NCBI GenBank assembly: GCA_040954595.2
Contig: CM082587.2
Coordinates: 9,982,001-10,046,000 of the forward strand
Direction: 5' to 3'
Length of the DNA: 64,000 bases
Source: Balanoglossus misakiensis
Taxonomy: Eukaryota > Hemichordata
A program made the translations under genes and the position numbers. Numbering within the stretch: the first letter of the stretch is position 1; every line of letters begins with the position of its first letter. The notes under the pieces were generated by a model. It made no database searches. It saw only the letters and a list, made by a program, of their open reading frames with translations, and had not been told where the DNA came from. Shown here piece by piece: positions 11,459-23,944 of this stretch.

Positions 11459-14400
11459 CTTTCCACCACGTTTTCAACACTCTGGCTTTTCGGCTGAAAG
11501 CGGCCAGTGCCTCATCCATTTGTTCGAATTGTTGGTGGTACTCGTTCTTGTTTTTTTCATGCTGCAGATTATCCCAGCTGAAAGACACCCAAGACATTAC
11601 AACATTAGAGATACTGTAAAACATGTTATTTTCGCGAGTTGAAATTTTTCGTGACATCGAAAGAGGCCACTGTTATGCGAGAGTTAATTTTCACGTTCTC
11701 ATGCACATTGTTCTTTCACAATTATATTTCGGGTATTTTTTGCTCTCCCGTATTTCGCTTAAATTTATTACACGCAAAAATAACCTGTTCTCACACTCCT
11801 GGCACGCTGGGAGTGTAAGAACAAAGTGTGAGAACAAATTGTTCTCACACTCTCACTGAATCGAAAGCTGTATATGACGCGAGCGCTGATTGGTTGACAA
11901 AGCGTTATTTTGCTACGCGTGCAAAAAGTTATCCAATGGCGCGATGTGTATTACAGGAACAGAGACTACAACGTGCCCCCAGACGACAGTTCCAGCGTCA
12001 TTTATTCAATGTTTTTAACGAATTTGGCTAATTTGTGACCGTGTGAGAAAAATAATCTCACACACCAAGGACCTGGGATCATATTTCTCACACTCGTCGG
12101 GATATTCTGTCCCACATGAGCCGCAGGCGAGTGTGGGACAGAAAATCCCCAACGAGTGTGAGAAATACGATCTCAGGTCCTTGGGAGTGTGAGATTCTAT
12201 TGTTCCACAGTAGTTGATAGTATGCACAAGACTCATGGGCTCAAACTGACTCATATTTCAGCAATTTACGGGTTATTTTCAGTGATTTCCAAAATTGTTA
12301 GACACGTATGTGCACCCTCTTCAAGAAACTGCCACATTCTTGGTATATACACACAAAAATGAAAGCTAACTTACATTATTGAAAAAGACGCAATTTAAAA
12401 GACACAACTCTTCAATGCTGTTCATTTATTTCTTTCACCACATTGGTGGTTTGATCCAAATATGTTGTTTTCAAAAGTCTGGCCAATATACATACAAACG
12501 GGTGTCCCCTGATGAGAAAATGCAATGGACCATATTGGCCCTTACATGCCAACAACAATTCAAATTCTGGGTCAGCACTACTGTAATATTTGCAGACACC
12601 TTTCAGTGTTTTCTCCAGGATGTTGAGAGAAGGGGGGAATGTCCCCCCTTAGTCTAAAATTAAGGGGGGATTTGGTCAAAATAGGGGGGAATCATGATTT
12701 GCATAATTTATGTTATTTAGGTAAATATCAAGTAATGACCATTTTGAATAATAAATTAGTAGGTTTTGCAGAGGAACACTCCAGCATGCATAACTTTCAG
12801 GGCGTGTAATTTAAAAAATGCTGGAGAGCTGAAAATAACTTTCCTGAAATTATTTACACAAGTGGTAGGAGAGTGACTAAGAACTGCTCCCCTGGCAAGG
12901 AAAGTGAAATGAATAAAATAAATGCAACTGCAAAAACACTAGTGTCTTTCTTTAATACTATACCTGGGAAAAAATTATCTAGTTTGATTTTAAAAGTTTC
13001 AGTTTAGCTGCCAAAATATTAGATTGTGAAACCATTAATAGTGGAATAAATTGAAGTGGTATATTTTCCTTCAGATTTCTGCCTACACTTCCCCATCTGT
13101 GGCTAGGCACACTACTCAAAGTAAACAGTCTCTGTACATATTGAATGACTTTCCTTCCTAAGTAAGAAAACGAGGTCATGGAAAACTGATACATTCTTGA
13201 TAATCGCCAAGGTGGTGAGGGTCACGCGCAGAGCACCATGGGGGGTCCAATATGAGTAAGCGTTCATTTGACTTCAGGCTGGCCTCGAGTACACACGTCA
13301 GCAGTGACACCGGACATTTAGTTGTGCACAGATTGGTACCAAGTTCGTTCTCTGTGATATTTTCGGCTCGCTTGACGTTTTTAACCGTCTATTCGGATCG
13401 ATGTACTGGCCGCGGGGCTATGCGCATACATCGACGGGGCGTTGCTGCATGATGGCCACCGAGCGTGAAAAGCTTTACTGTAGGCCAACATACCGTTGCA
13501 GCTTTTCTATTTGTTCTATTACAACTCAGTTTTCTTCTCAAATATGTACAGTATTTTTTTAAACCCCACTCCAAACCGCAAATAAACGAAAACCAGAAGA
13601 CTTTTTTTATTTTACGCACAATGAGTACAAGAAACCTACATGCATGTTTGTAAATATGTGGTTAGTTACGCAAGTCAAACGGCGCGCGTCCTTAACTACC
13701 ACATAAAAAATCGTATATAAGTGCTTGAAAGAAAATTTTACTGCCGCTGGAATGGTACCGAAGTGAGCGTAATGTCGTTGGTCTTTTTCAGGAATGTGTT
13801 GACTGTAATAGGGTTATTCTAAAATTTAGTATTACAGTAAGTTGCGATCACCACGGCCTTCACATACGGAGACGGAATGTGTTAGGCACCTATGAGATAG
13901 TACAGTTTCTAAATACGGTGAAATCGATAAAATAAAAGGGGCGCTTTGGGGCTCCCATGCAATTTTACACACATTACATATTAGTCTTTCAAGATATACA
14001 CATAAGAAAGCTGTGCATGCGCTCGCTGTTTAGTCTGCCTGCTAACTTCAAACTACGTCGTCCGAGTACGATCGTTGGCAACAGTACGCCATGATGCCAG
14101 CTGACATACCGAGTGAAAAAACACTAAAAAATCGCGACTCCGAACAAAATCGATAGTACTTTCCTCACAGAACGATGCTAACATACATGAACTTATATAA
14201 ATTGGATTGGTTTTTCGTTCGAACGGAGTTTCCTTTACATTACCTACGAGAACATAAGTTGATTGCGCACAGAAAGCCACATGTGTGACACTGCTGGGTC
14301 GACCATGTTTTGCTGACTAAGAGCGGGTTAAACCGGAAGTGACGTTGTGACCCTCACCACCTTATAATCGCCATGGCATGAACGCAGTTCTCTTAATTTG

Positions 14401-17400
14401 CATAAAATTGTTTTGTTCTGCCAACCCAATTTCAAAGGTCACCATAACAACAAGCTCACTTTAATGTGTGCTCTAAATTTAGACGGTGTCCAGATAGAAC
14501 TCTTTGGCTGTTCCAATAATTGCACACTATAGCTCTGGAGCTAAATTACAAGTAATTGAATGTGAAAGTCATCTACAACATAGTTTTGGGGGTGGGAAGT
14601 TACAATGTATAGGCCAGCACACAGTAATATCGGCCGTTTTCCCAGTGTTTTGACTGACAGTGCATGCTATGGAGGCATGGATGCACATGTACTGGCCGGG
14701 TGGGCTGCTCAAGAAAGGGGCGATTGAATCGCCCCTTGTAACAAGTTCAAGGGGCGATTCAAGTGTAAAAGAGGGGGAATCACGCAATCGCGCGTCCTGG
14801 AGAAAACACTGACCTTTTCAATTTTGGTGGACCCAATTTTCATTTGTATGGACCCAATTTATACAAAATTTGGCTGAGGCGTTTTGCAGCCAGACCACGT
14901 TATTTTTTTTTCATTTGGGTGCAATTTGACGACCTCATCCGTATTTTCCTGGGTGATGCAACTTTGTCCACAACTCAGAGCATTTTCACTGCTTTAATTC
15001 CTTTTTTTTTACAATTAGTGACTGTTGACAAAATTACTACCACATAATTAGACCGTTTGATTTTGGTTGGCACAAAAACTCTAAGACCATGTTCCTTTTG
15101 GGTGTACATTATTTTTGAACTGCTTGAGGCTGGGCTGACCAGTCATGCAGTACATGATGACTACAATACTGTCATGAGATACCACATGTACAATGTGCAA
15201 ATCTTATGAGTGTGCTCTGATTGAAATGAAAATTGTGTCCTGCAAAATATAATGGGCCATCGGAAGCAGAAAGAGGTCTGCGATACTTATGACCATAAGA
15301 CCCTTCTCTGCTTGGGATGGCCCAAATGTGACTGCAATATTAGAGTACATACCACATAATCAGACCGCTGAATTTTTGTTGGCAGAAAGGTGCCACTGTA
15401 GTATATCATGTACCGGTATATTCAACTTATATCCAATATATCCAAGTGTACACCACACCTACCTTGTCTCCTGCTGGAGTGTTTCAAACGTTTGCGCCAA
15501 TTTCGTGAAATCCATCAACATGGCCTCATTCTGTTCAATCTAATTGGATTTTTAATCGTGCTTGTTGCTTAAGAAGAAGCATTTTACGGCTGCAGAAGAT
15601 CTCTGTTACTTCTTCTATCGTGAACTTATCTTTGGCGTGTTGACTCTTGTGCAGAACAAAAAGGAAAAAAACAAAAATAGTGTAAAATATTGCCTGTAGA
15701 AGAGGTGTTTCCAGTAGTCTCGTTCCTGGCTGTGTCAGCTAAAAGGCAAGGGTCAGGTATGGGCTGCCGTCTTGCACAAATTTCTGATCAGCCATGCCCA
15801 AGATGACTGCTTCCAACGTTTGCACACAGGTACTGTCAAAGTCAGGTGCACCACACAAGATCCATCCATCCATCCATCCATCCATCCATCCATACATCCA
15901 TCCATCCTGGCCTGCTCCCCTACCCCATTCCCACTGCTGGCTGTGTCAGCTAAAAGGCAAGGGTCAGGTATGGGCTGCCGTCTTGCACAAATTTCTGTCC
16001 AGCCATGCCCAAGATGACTGCTTCCAACGTTTGCACACAGGTACTGTCAAAGTCAGGTGCACCACACAAGATCCATCCATCCATACATACATACATACAT
16101 ACATACTTACATACATACATACGTACATACATACACGCAGTACGCACGCACGCACACGCACATGCACGCACGCACGCACATACAAACATACATACATACA
16201 TACATACCAGGGCTTGCGTTTGATATTTAATTTTTTACATACAGTGCACGCAAAGAGCCAAAAAAATTTGTGTGAAATTGTATTTGAATTACGTGCAACA
16301 AAATAGCGGTAGACAAAGCAGGCTTTCAGATAATGAGTTCTCCCTTCATGTCTAGACGGTCCAACACAAAAAAAATCTTTAAGGAAAATGACCGGGAAGC
16401 CCTACTTACTTTTTTATATCTAATGGTTTCTGCATGCATAAATTATAGGGCCGACACGTGCCAAGTTTGTGGTCTGGGTTACTGCACGTACATCACTGTG
16501 CGTCCTGCTACAGCATACAAGCGCGCGTACGCGTACATGTGTACAGGGCGCCCAACCGACCAACCTTGAAAAGGCACCCCGTATAGCCCATTAGCCTCGC
16601 CAGATGTTATCTTTCAATGGATTTTTTTTGCGTGCATGTCACGCAACTGTGACAAAATATTTGCGCGCACACATTGTAGTTTGGCGTGAAAACGCAAAAA
16701 ATAGATGTGAACGCGAGCCCTGCATACATACATACATACATACATACATACATACACACACACACATACATACATACATACATACATACATACTCACTCC
16801 ATCAGTTCAACTCCTTCATTAATTCAACCACCCACTATTCTTTGGAAAATTAATTATTTTATAACCTTCAATTGTTTGACCACTGATTAAATGCATGATA
16901 TTGATATTGTATATTTTTCAAGAAGATATCTGCAACTTCTACCTTCTAAGGTATAAAGAACTCACTGATTTTATTCTGTGTGACTTTTAACAGTTCAATT
17001 CTATCATAAATATCACCAAAACTACATGCTTATAATGCATGCAATTCATGTCATGCAAACATGCCCCCTGAAAAATTATTCAGGCACTTTGAGCGGCCAT
17101 TTTTGTTTTATGTTATTTTTATTCTATTAGTTTGCCTTTTCACTAATCATATATATTTTTTTTCTGGTCGAACTGATGGAGTGATTACGGTAAATTCATA
17201 CATACACACACATACATAGTACATGCACACACAAATACATACATATATACATACATAAATTAAACAGTTTAATGTGCTCATACTTACGAAAACACAACAC
17301 ACCACTTCTAAAACAGCAACTATGATCAGAAGCCATTGCCAGTTAACCTCATAGAGCTGGAAAGAGAAAATATAACTGATAAGTGATAATGCACCTCTAT

Positions 17401-20222
17401 ACCAAATACAGATCTTACACATATTGAAATTTTGCATAATATTGTAGCACTTTAAAGTGAAGGGGTCAGCGCGCTGCGTTTGTTTGTTGATAGACATTAG
17501 AATTCACCTTCAAATCCCTGAAATTAAATAATTCCTTGAATGAACGAAGCAGCCAACCGTAGCATAGACTGGGCATGGCAGCAACTGAAGATCCTGGTTG
17601 TGGTGACTACAGTGAGGTTTGTGCTGGTATATGAAGGGATATATTCTCATCAAGGGGGACACCCACCCGATGACCGCTTCCCTTTAAACATTGTATGAAA
17701 GCACACGTCAGAACCACCAAAGCTACTTACATTGGGCTTTTCTGGGGGTTCATCTGGAGGATCTCTTGCCTAGTTCAAATTATACAAAAAAAAATAGAAT
17801 TAGCAAATCCTTGAAACTGAAATGTTGAAAACTGTCAATGTCATGCCATTTCGGTCAATGACACATTTACTGAGTATAGAATGATGGATCAAGGTACATT
17901 ATTAAACCCAAGATAAGCACATTTTTAAAGGACCACAAATAGTTGATCCAAGTTACAAATGGACTTCAAATTATTACTTTAAAATTTTGTTGATCAAAGT
18001 CAGAGTAAATGAAGTCCAATAACTCGTACCATAATACTTGTCTTATTAGTTTCAGGGCAATAATATATAATTAACTCGAAAATTAAAATTATGCAAATTT
18101 TCCGACAAAAATACCAATATTTCCTTTATGTTGCTTTTACTGTTGATGCTCGTGAGCCTATACAGGTTGTTCAAATTTAAAAACATTGTCATAGCCAACC
18201 ACTAGAGGGCGCTGTTATGTATTTGAATGCCCATGAATGTGCAACTCGATCGTACAGTACACCCATGTCACAGATAGCCTTCTCAGGCACTCATAAAATT
18301 CATACTAGTATTAGCTAAGCTACATCCCCATTTCTCAGAATGTAGCACAAATTCGTTTGTTTCCATCATTGCAGAATCAGATTGAACAATGCTTAAAAAC
18401 TTGGACAGAAAACATCAGTAAGACAACAAATGATTTGTTACATTAAGTCTGTACAATTGTGCAGTACACCTATGTCACAGATAGCCTTCTCAGGCACTCA
18501 TAAAATTCATACTAGTATTAGCTACATCCCCATTTCTCAGAATGTAGCACAAATTCGTTTGTTTCCATCATTGCAGAATCAGATTGAACAATGCTTAAAA
18601 ACATCCCCATTTCTCAGAATGTAGCACAAATTCGTTTGTTTCCATCATTGCAGAATCAGATTGAACAATGCTTAATCCTGCGCAATTCAAAATGTCTGAC
18701 CATAATTACACAAAGATAATGTAGGATGCATACACCGCAAGTGCAAATTTGCAAATTGTATTCAGCGAGGCTTACAAGATACGAATAATGCAGAAATGCA
18801 CAGAAATGTTACAATTTTCACTCAGGCAACATGACATTCATAGATCAAACTTTGTAATAATGTACTGGTACGGTGGTGTTCTATTCAGGCTTTCAAATGC
18901 CTACCCACTTGAGGCAAGATTGTTATATTTATGCAAAGTAAATTCTGAATGCATATTTAAGTATGCAAAGGAAAAATAATCGAACAGAACCTCTGTATCA
19001 TGTGATTGAACTTGTAAAAATGCAGGATGACACTCGCTTATTCATATAGTAGCTTTAAAAGCACATAGTTCTTGCGCCATGTGTGAACAAAATGTGTTTG
19101 GCTATTTCTGGGTTACAGATATGAAAAGAGAATTCAGTTTCAGGTGATCTACAATAGTTGTGAATCACTTACCATGAATCGCAACAAGTCCAATCTTCCC
19201 TCTCTAGCACCTAACTGGCGCTGCCTACACCTAACTCTCTGTGAATGAAATGGGAAGAATTATTCATTATGGATTATAAAAGACGCTTTCAGGAATTGCA
19301 GCATGGTGGCAATTATCAAAGTCCTAAATGCTTAAAGTTTATATTTTGAAACAATGACATGGAGGAACAGGGTGGTGCACAGTACAAAATCATTATGTTA
19401 TATATCCCTAACAGTGCCAAGTCAGTATGAACTGGTTTGATTTCCAGGGTGCCTAGAATCCAAGCTCCCAGGTCTGTTAGACTGCCAGGTGTGTGTTAAT
19501 CAGTACGGCCTATACAAGACCCTCAGACCAATACAGTGCAAAGCAGTACAATTGGGTACATTTTACAGGGGGCTCAGACTGCCAAGTGTGTCTAAGTAAG
19601 TATGAGAGCCATGTCAAGACAGTCAAAATATGTTATATACTAGGTCACATGATATTATGGCCATTAAAAGAATCAATTTTTTAGCCCATTTTACTTCAGA
19701 AAAATGCTGGCTGATTGCTGGTTGCCATGTGTGTATCAATTGAGAAGACTTTGCAGTATTGTTCAAGAGAGTGTTGGCAGTCTATGGTGTGACAATCCAT
19801 GACAAAATTACAACTCCGCATTTTGCTATTCGTATTTCTATTCAACATTCCATTTTTCAGTGCAACAATTCGATTTCACAACTTTGCCTTACAGAGAGTC
19901 AGATTGAATCTGGCGTCTGCGTATTCACGTATGTAGATTCCTTCATTCAGAATTGGAATTTTACATTGTCAGCATAATTGGGATTTTGCATAGTTAGCGA
20001 CATTCAGAAATCTGTTCCAACAGAAATTCTACATGCGCGAATACGCAGACTCCTTGATAAAATTGTCATCAACTTCTCGGTTATCGGTAATATTAAACCC
20101 CAAACTAAATATATTTGTTTGAAAATTCTAAATTGTATTTCAAAATTAACATACCTTATAGCTCTCTTCGGTTCGCTGGAGCCGGATTGTTCTGAACTTT
20201 GCGGAATGGTATTCCCACATAT
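11459..20222 (-). CDS. Unrecognised spliced gene: charged N-terminus, hydrophobic segment, coiled coil
   Basis: Six coding exons join in frame with GT-AG sites: 20155-20222, 19173-19238, 17731-17769, 17288-17356, 15463-15539 and 11459-11577. The first ATG (20220) is 2 nt inside the first of these. An upstream exon ending at 20575 with a strong GTAAGT donor has no in-frame ATG and looks like 5' UTR. The protein starts with an Arg/Lys-rich stretch (MWEYHSAKFRTIRLQR), then a PPDEPPEKP linker, a hydrophobic segment (WQWLLIIVAVLEVVCCVF) that may be a membrane anchor, and a helical, probably coiled-coil region ending in ARVLKTWW at a GTATGG donor. The 3' exons were not found downstream. I do not recognise the family. 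The consistent phases over six exons make it a credible gene; the function is unknown. Confidence 0.65.
11612..11780. mobile_element. Fragment of a TACTGTAAA-ended MITE
   Basis: The left end TACTGTAAAACA and the following TTCGCGAG and GAGGCCACTGTT blocks match the complete copy at 35195-35405. The right end is missing; the next element begins immediately after. Confidence 0.6.
11784..12206. mobile_element. Hairpin-ended element, family P1 copy 1
   Basis: Left: a short hairpin (TCTCACACTCCTGGC against GCTGGGAGTGTAAGA). Right: a palindrome of about 150 bp (12049-12199) with an inner hairpin at GTCCCACA/TGTGGGAC. A second, longer copy lies at 26899-27537 with the same order. There is no transposase frame and no ordinary TIR or target duplication. 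Confidence 0.75.
12604..14811. mobile_element. CAGTG-ended TIR element carrying a nested insertion
   Basis: The ends are CAGTGTTTTCTCCAGGA and TCCTGGAGAAAACACTG, flanked by ACCTTT on both sides (12598-12603 and 14812-14817). The interior holds a second complete TIR element at 13209-14363. CAGTG ends suggest hAT, but the visible flanking match is 6 bp rather than 8, so the superfamily stays uncertain. No transposase frame is seen. Confidence 0.7.
13209..14363. mobile_element. 1155-bp TIR element with a 9-bp target duplication (MULE-like)
   Basis: Inverted ends AAGGTGGTGAGGGTCAC and GTGACCCTCACCACCTT, flanked by the identical 9-mer ATAATCGCC at 13200-13208 and 14364-14372. A 9-bp duplication is typical of Mutator-like elements. 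The interior is richer in GC than its surroundings and has only short frames. Confidence 0.8.
14818..15462. other. No recognised gene
   Basis: Intronic with respect to the minus-strand gene; T-rich, no supported exon or ordered repeat. Confidence 0.5.
15728..16206. repeat. 211-bp tandem duplication with (ATCC)n, (ACAT)n and (ACGC)n arrays
   Basis: A block starting GGCTGTGTCAGCTAAAAGGC occurs at 15728 and 15939. Each copy runs into a tetranucleotide array: (ATCC)n near 15860-15906, and (ACAT)n with GCAC/ACGC tracts at about 16070-16206. The 170-residue plus frame across it is a product of the duplication and the microsatellite. Confidence 0.85.
16208..16722. mobile_element. 515-bp CAGGGCT-ended element inserted in a (CATA)n microsatellite
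   Basis: The ends CAGGGCTTGCGTT and AACGCGAGCCCTG are inverted, and CATACATAC flanks both sides. Because the target is a period-4 repeat, the duplication could be 5 or 9 bp. The interior has no recognised frame. Confidence 0.7.
16723..17285. repeat. (CATA)n microsatellite and AT-rich intron
   Basis: (CATA)/(CACA) repeats continue at 16723-16793, and a further imperfect array sits at about 17195-17260. The rest is AT-rich intron without supported exons. Confidence 0.7.
17770..18256. other. Intronic, no recognised content
   Basis: Low-complexity AT-rich sequence between exons of the minus-strand gene; nothing supported. Confidence 0.45.
18257..18676. repeat. Local tandem repeat, two and a half copies
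   Basis: A unit from CACCCATGTCACAGATAGCC to TGAACAATGCTTAA occurs at about 18257-18402 and 18464-18601, and its second half recurs at 18602-18676. Substitutions between copies are few, so the duplication is young. Confidence 0.85.
19440..19640. repeat. Dispersed repeat, uninterrupted copy (interrupted copy at 32455-33060)
   Basis: This segment, with TGCCTAGAATCCAAGCTCCC and GAGAGCCATGTCAAGACAGT, is the reverse complement of sequence around 32455-32640 and 33042-33060. It preserves the junction that is split by an insertion at 32640 in the other copy. Confidence 0.75.
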
Positions 20223-20574
20223 CTATAAAAAAATAATGAAATGACATCAAGGATGATAAATAACAAATTTCATTATTTCAAATAAAGTGGAATCATACCA
20301 CACGTCTGTTTCCTCGTTTTCATGTAAGCTTACTTGCAAATTAAATATTGATAGCGGTGTCAATTGTCCAGGTCTGAGACAGTAAATTGTACTAGTTTAC
20401 TGGTTATATGAGGAATTACAGGCCCACCATTATAATCACAACTTGAAGCTGTCTAAGAGAGCGAACATTATTTATTTAGGGCCTGAAGAGGTGTTGGAGG
20501 AATTTCACCAGGCACATATGCATGCCAAACCAGGCCTGTTGCTGGATTATAACCAAAGGTGTAAACATACTTAC

Positions 20575-21705
20575 TGCAGCCCCATCGCGACCATTGCGAA
20601 GCGATCGTGCCGTGTGCCTTTGCTCACAAGGTTAAACCTCGAGCTACGGTTCTGCAGTTGCGTTTGGGTTTAGTCGTGTATCACATCATATCGTGGCTGA
20701 AAACTGTATTCTACCTGTCTCATCATTGCTTGGACCATGACTCCTTGATTCATCTCGATATGACTCAAGTAGAAGACACAATAAATCAATATATTACTTC
20801 TGGTCGATGCACCGACACTCGAGTGTCATGGCGCTCGAGTGTTTTTTTGACAGGCCAAAGGTCAACCCTGTTGAGGGCGTGCTTCGGTTATAATATTATA
20901 ATACTGTACTATAAAAATAATTTTCAAGTTGAAAATGAACTGCGGACGGGAACGTGGGCCTGCACTGGTCGATACCATATTATTTATGGGATTGTCAATG
21001 CCGACAACCTAGTTTAACATGTGTGTCTGCAAAATAGTCCGAGTAAGGCTACAAAGTGAAACGAACTGCACCACACAGTCATTGCAGCTTGTTCAACGCC
21101 AGAAAATTAAAATACAAACAGCTGGCAGAAAACTTGGTGTGTTTTCGTTTGGATATTCTAAGAATGGAAAACATATCGCTCGAGGGCACTAGCTGAGCTC
21201 CGTCATCATTCAGTGTATGTGAAAAATAGCCCCAAAGTATAGACAGTGACACTATAAAAATAATGGCGGCTGCACAGCGAAAGCCACTAATAAATATTTC
21301 CAAAGGTGGTTAGCAGAAAAGTGGAGTCCGCTCATTTGTCAATTGTGGCAAATGCTGTAGACACGGAGCAAGTAGGCGAGAATACTAATGCGAGAATATT
21401 GGTAAAATTAAGAGTCTTGTCACTTCTCTTTAGAAGTTGCTGGTTGTTTATTCTCCTTACTAAGCATTTTTTCGATCGCTAATAAATTGCATGGGGTTAA
21501 AACGTGCTTGGTTTTGAAATTCAAGGCCGTGAGTTTTAATAGTCGATCATAATAAAAATAAAAACTACCGAGGCAACAAATTTTCCGTTTTCCCCATGGG
21601 TGAACATATTAAACAGAGTTTATCTCGAAATTGAGCGCGTTGGCCCTTCAATTGTTGTCTACCATTCAATTTGAAGTCATTTGACTGAGTTATGTGTAGA
21701 CCTAA
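20575..21705. other. Upstream region of the minus-strand gene; possible 5' UTR exon at its left edge
   Basis: The CTGCA/GTAAGT donor on the minus strand at 20575 marks a likely non-coding first exon of unknown length. Beyond it are only short frames. One at 21303 (minus) begins with a hydrophobic segment (AAAIIFIVSLSILWGYF) but lacks a good donor. Confidence 0.4.
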
Positions 21706-22867
21706 GGGACCGTTCAGTTTTTACGGCCGGGGGGGGGGGGCCCGGCAAAATCCAGGGGGGGGGGGGTCACTTAAATTTTGAAGTCCACAAGGGGGGGGGG
21801 GTCATCTGTTTTTTTTAAACGTTTAGGGGGGGGGGGGTCACATACTTTTGCCACCGAACTGTTGGTTTTGAGTCCACAAAATTGCAGTTTCGCACCCTTT
21901 ATTTTACAAAATTTTCTAACAACCACCCCCTTCATTCTCCGCCACATTTCATTTTTTGCTGGTTTGTCTAGTGTACCAGGGCAGAGTGCTTGCCACCCCA
22001 ACCCCACCGATGATAATAAGAGTGAATTCATAAAAGAGAATAATTGTTTAAACCATTTTGCATAACTGATTTCGCGGTGCATCTTCTATATACTAGAAGT
22101 TTTATAACTGATGTCATGACAAGATGACGCCAAATCTTCTAACTTTGAGTGTAGTGGCAAAAAGTAAAATTGGTCCTCCCAAACATTGAGATAATTTGCT
22201 TTTTAGTTCATTAAAATTCAACTTTGCGCTACATATTTTACAAAATTTTCTTATGTGGGAGGGCGACACACACCCACCCCCTCCATTCTTCGCCACATTG
22301 CATTTATTCACTGGTTTGTGTAGTGTACCAGGGAAGACTTCCTGCCACCCCAACCCGATGCTTACTTTGAGTGGAGTAGCATAATTAAAATTTGTCCTCC
22401 CTAACATTGAATTAATTTGCTTTTGAGTTCATTAAATTGCAACTTTGAGCACCGAATTTTACAAAATTTTCTTATGTGGGAGGGGTACACCCCCTCCCAC
22501 GCCCACCCCCGCCACTTTTCTTGTTTTACCGATTCTAGCAACTATTGTATTGACTTGTCATTTTAATTTGTTCATAGATTTCTTTATTGCAACGATATAC
22601 TATTATATACTTCAATAATACTTTAAGAAATATATAATTGAGGTGTGAGGAGCCACATTCCCTTTATTGCATACAGTGTACATAGGATCAGGACGGCGAA
22701 TGTTTTGGCCGTGGGGGGGGGGGTCATCATATTTTTGGGTCTGTCAAAGGGGGGGGGTCATCATTTTTTGGTCCTGGGTGAAGGGGGGGGGTCGGCCTGA
22801 TTTTGAGAACCGATGACACAAACTTGCCAGCCCCCCCCCCCCCCTGCCGTAAAAACTGAACGGTCCC
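21706..22867. mobile_element. Harbinger-like TIR element, complete copy
   Basis: Starts GGGACCGTTCAGTTTTTACG, ends in its complement, and is flanked by TAA on each side (21703-21705 and 22868-22870); a 3-bp TAA duplication fits PIF/Harbinger. It contains repeated blocks of poly-G/poly-C and GTGTACCAGGG. There is no transposase frame. Other copies: 9090 (truncated) and 46386-53462 (split). Confidence 0.75.
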
Positions 22868-22870
22868 TAA

Positions 22871-23760
22871 ACGTTCATGAAAATGACAATAGCAGACGCG
22901 GGTTTTCCAGCAATCCCATGAATCCTATGGGAAAAGACAAATTGAAAGCGCTTGTACAGATTGTAATTTATACTCGGTTGGCTGTAGCTCTGCGTACAGG
23001 TCTGTGTGTTCCCGGCGTTACATAGATAGACAATAACGAAAACAATAAATGTATATATAGACAGGCAGATAATAAAGAGCAGGCTAGTCCATATTTGAAC
23101 GCGTTTCCTTTTCTTATTTCCTTGCAAATATGAAAGTATTTTGTAGCACACGACAAACTAAAAAACAATTAATACATAGATAATAAAGTTCCTTCACTTG
23201 CGGTGATCTTTCACCGCCAGGCATTTGTATTCAACCTGTCCTCCATTATATATCAGTGGGAAGGGCAATGTTATGATTTATTTGTGCAGGGGTGAATTAT
23301 TGTGGTAATATTGATCATGCAGATATGATGTGGCTATTATAACAAGAAAACTTTCTTCAGAAACTTGTTTTCATTGCCTAGATTATTTTTTATCAAAAGT
23401 GATTTGATATCATTCATGTTTACATATTATGATGTATTTATTGTTTTTTCTTGTTTTGGAATAAACTCTTTGAAATTTAATTGCTTGTTTGTAAATTTTT
23501 AGCAAGAAATATATACGCATTTGACATACAGCAAACCTATAGTAATAATCCTAATGGAAGGAGAATAAGCGCAGTGTGTGAGGACACAAAGTTTGTCAAA
23601 AAGTCATTAATTTGAATGACTGGCAAATCCAAAATGTTTTCCATGGGCTTTATTCTGATTGACAAATAATTAAATTCTTATTTAAAGTCCATGTCCTGGC
23701 ACATTTTGCTCCGTTTTGTTGTCATTACTCATTTGTATCAGAGTTATCTCTGTTTCGATT
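22871..23760. other. No recognised gene
   Basis: AT-rich, no exon with convincing splice sites and no ordered repeat. Confidence 0.45.
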
Positions 23761-23944
23761 ATTGTTACAGAGAAATAAAATATTACAATACAAACTAGCA
23801 TATATATTGGTATTAAATATCAAATATGGATGTAAATATATCGCGCCAATCTTTAAAAAAACGCCTGAAAAGTTGCAGTGTGTGCAGAAAATCAGCGCGA
23901 ATTTTCCGGAAATTGCCGAGTACGCGCCGTTTTCACCCCATACA

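Noticed and set aside
15794-16306. 170-residue plus-strand frame
   Set aside because: Made by a 211-bp duplication and tetranucleotide microsatellites (IHPSIHPS, YIHTYIHT repeats).
21079-21303. Minus-strand frame starting with a hydrophobic segment as a possible first exon of the 11-20 kb gene
   Set aside because: No good donor in the needed phase; the exon ending at 20575 has a strong GTAAGT and fits better as 5' UTR.
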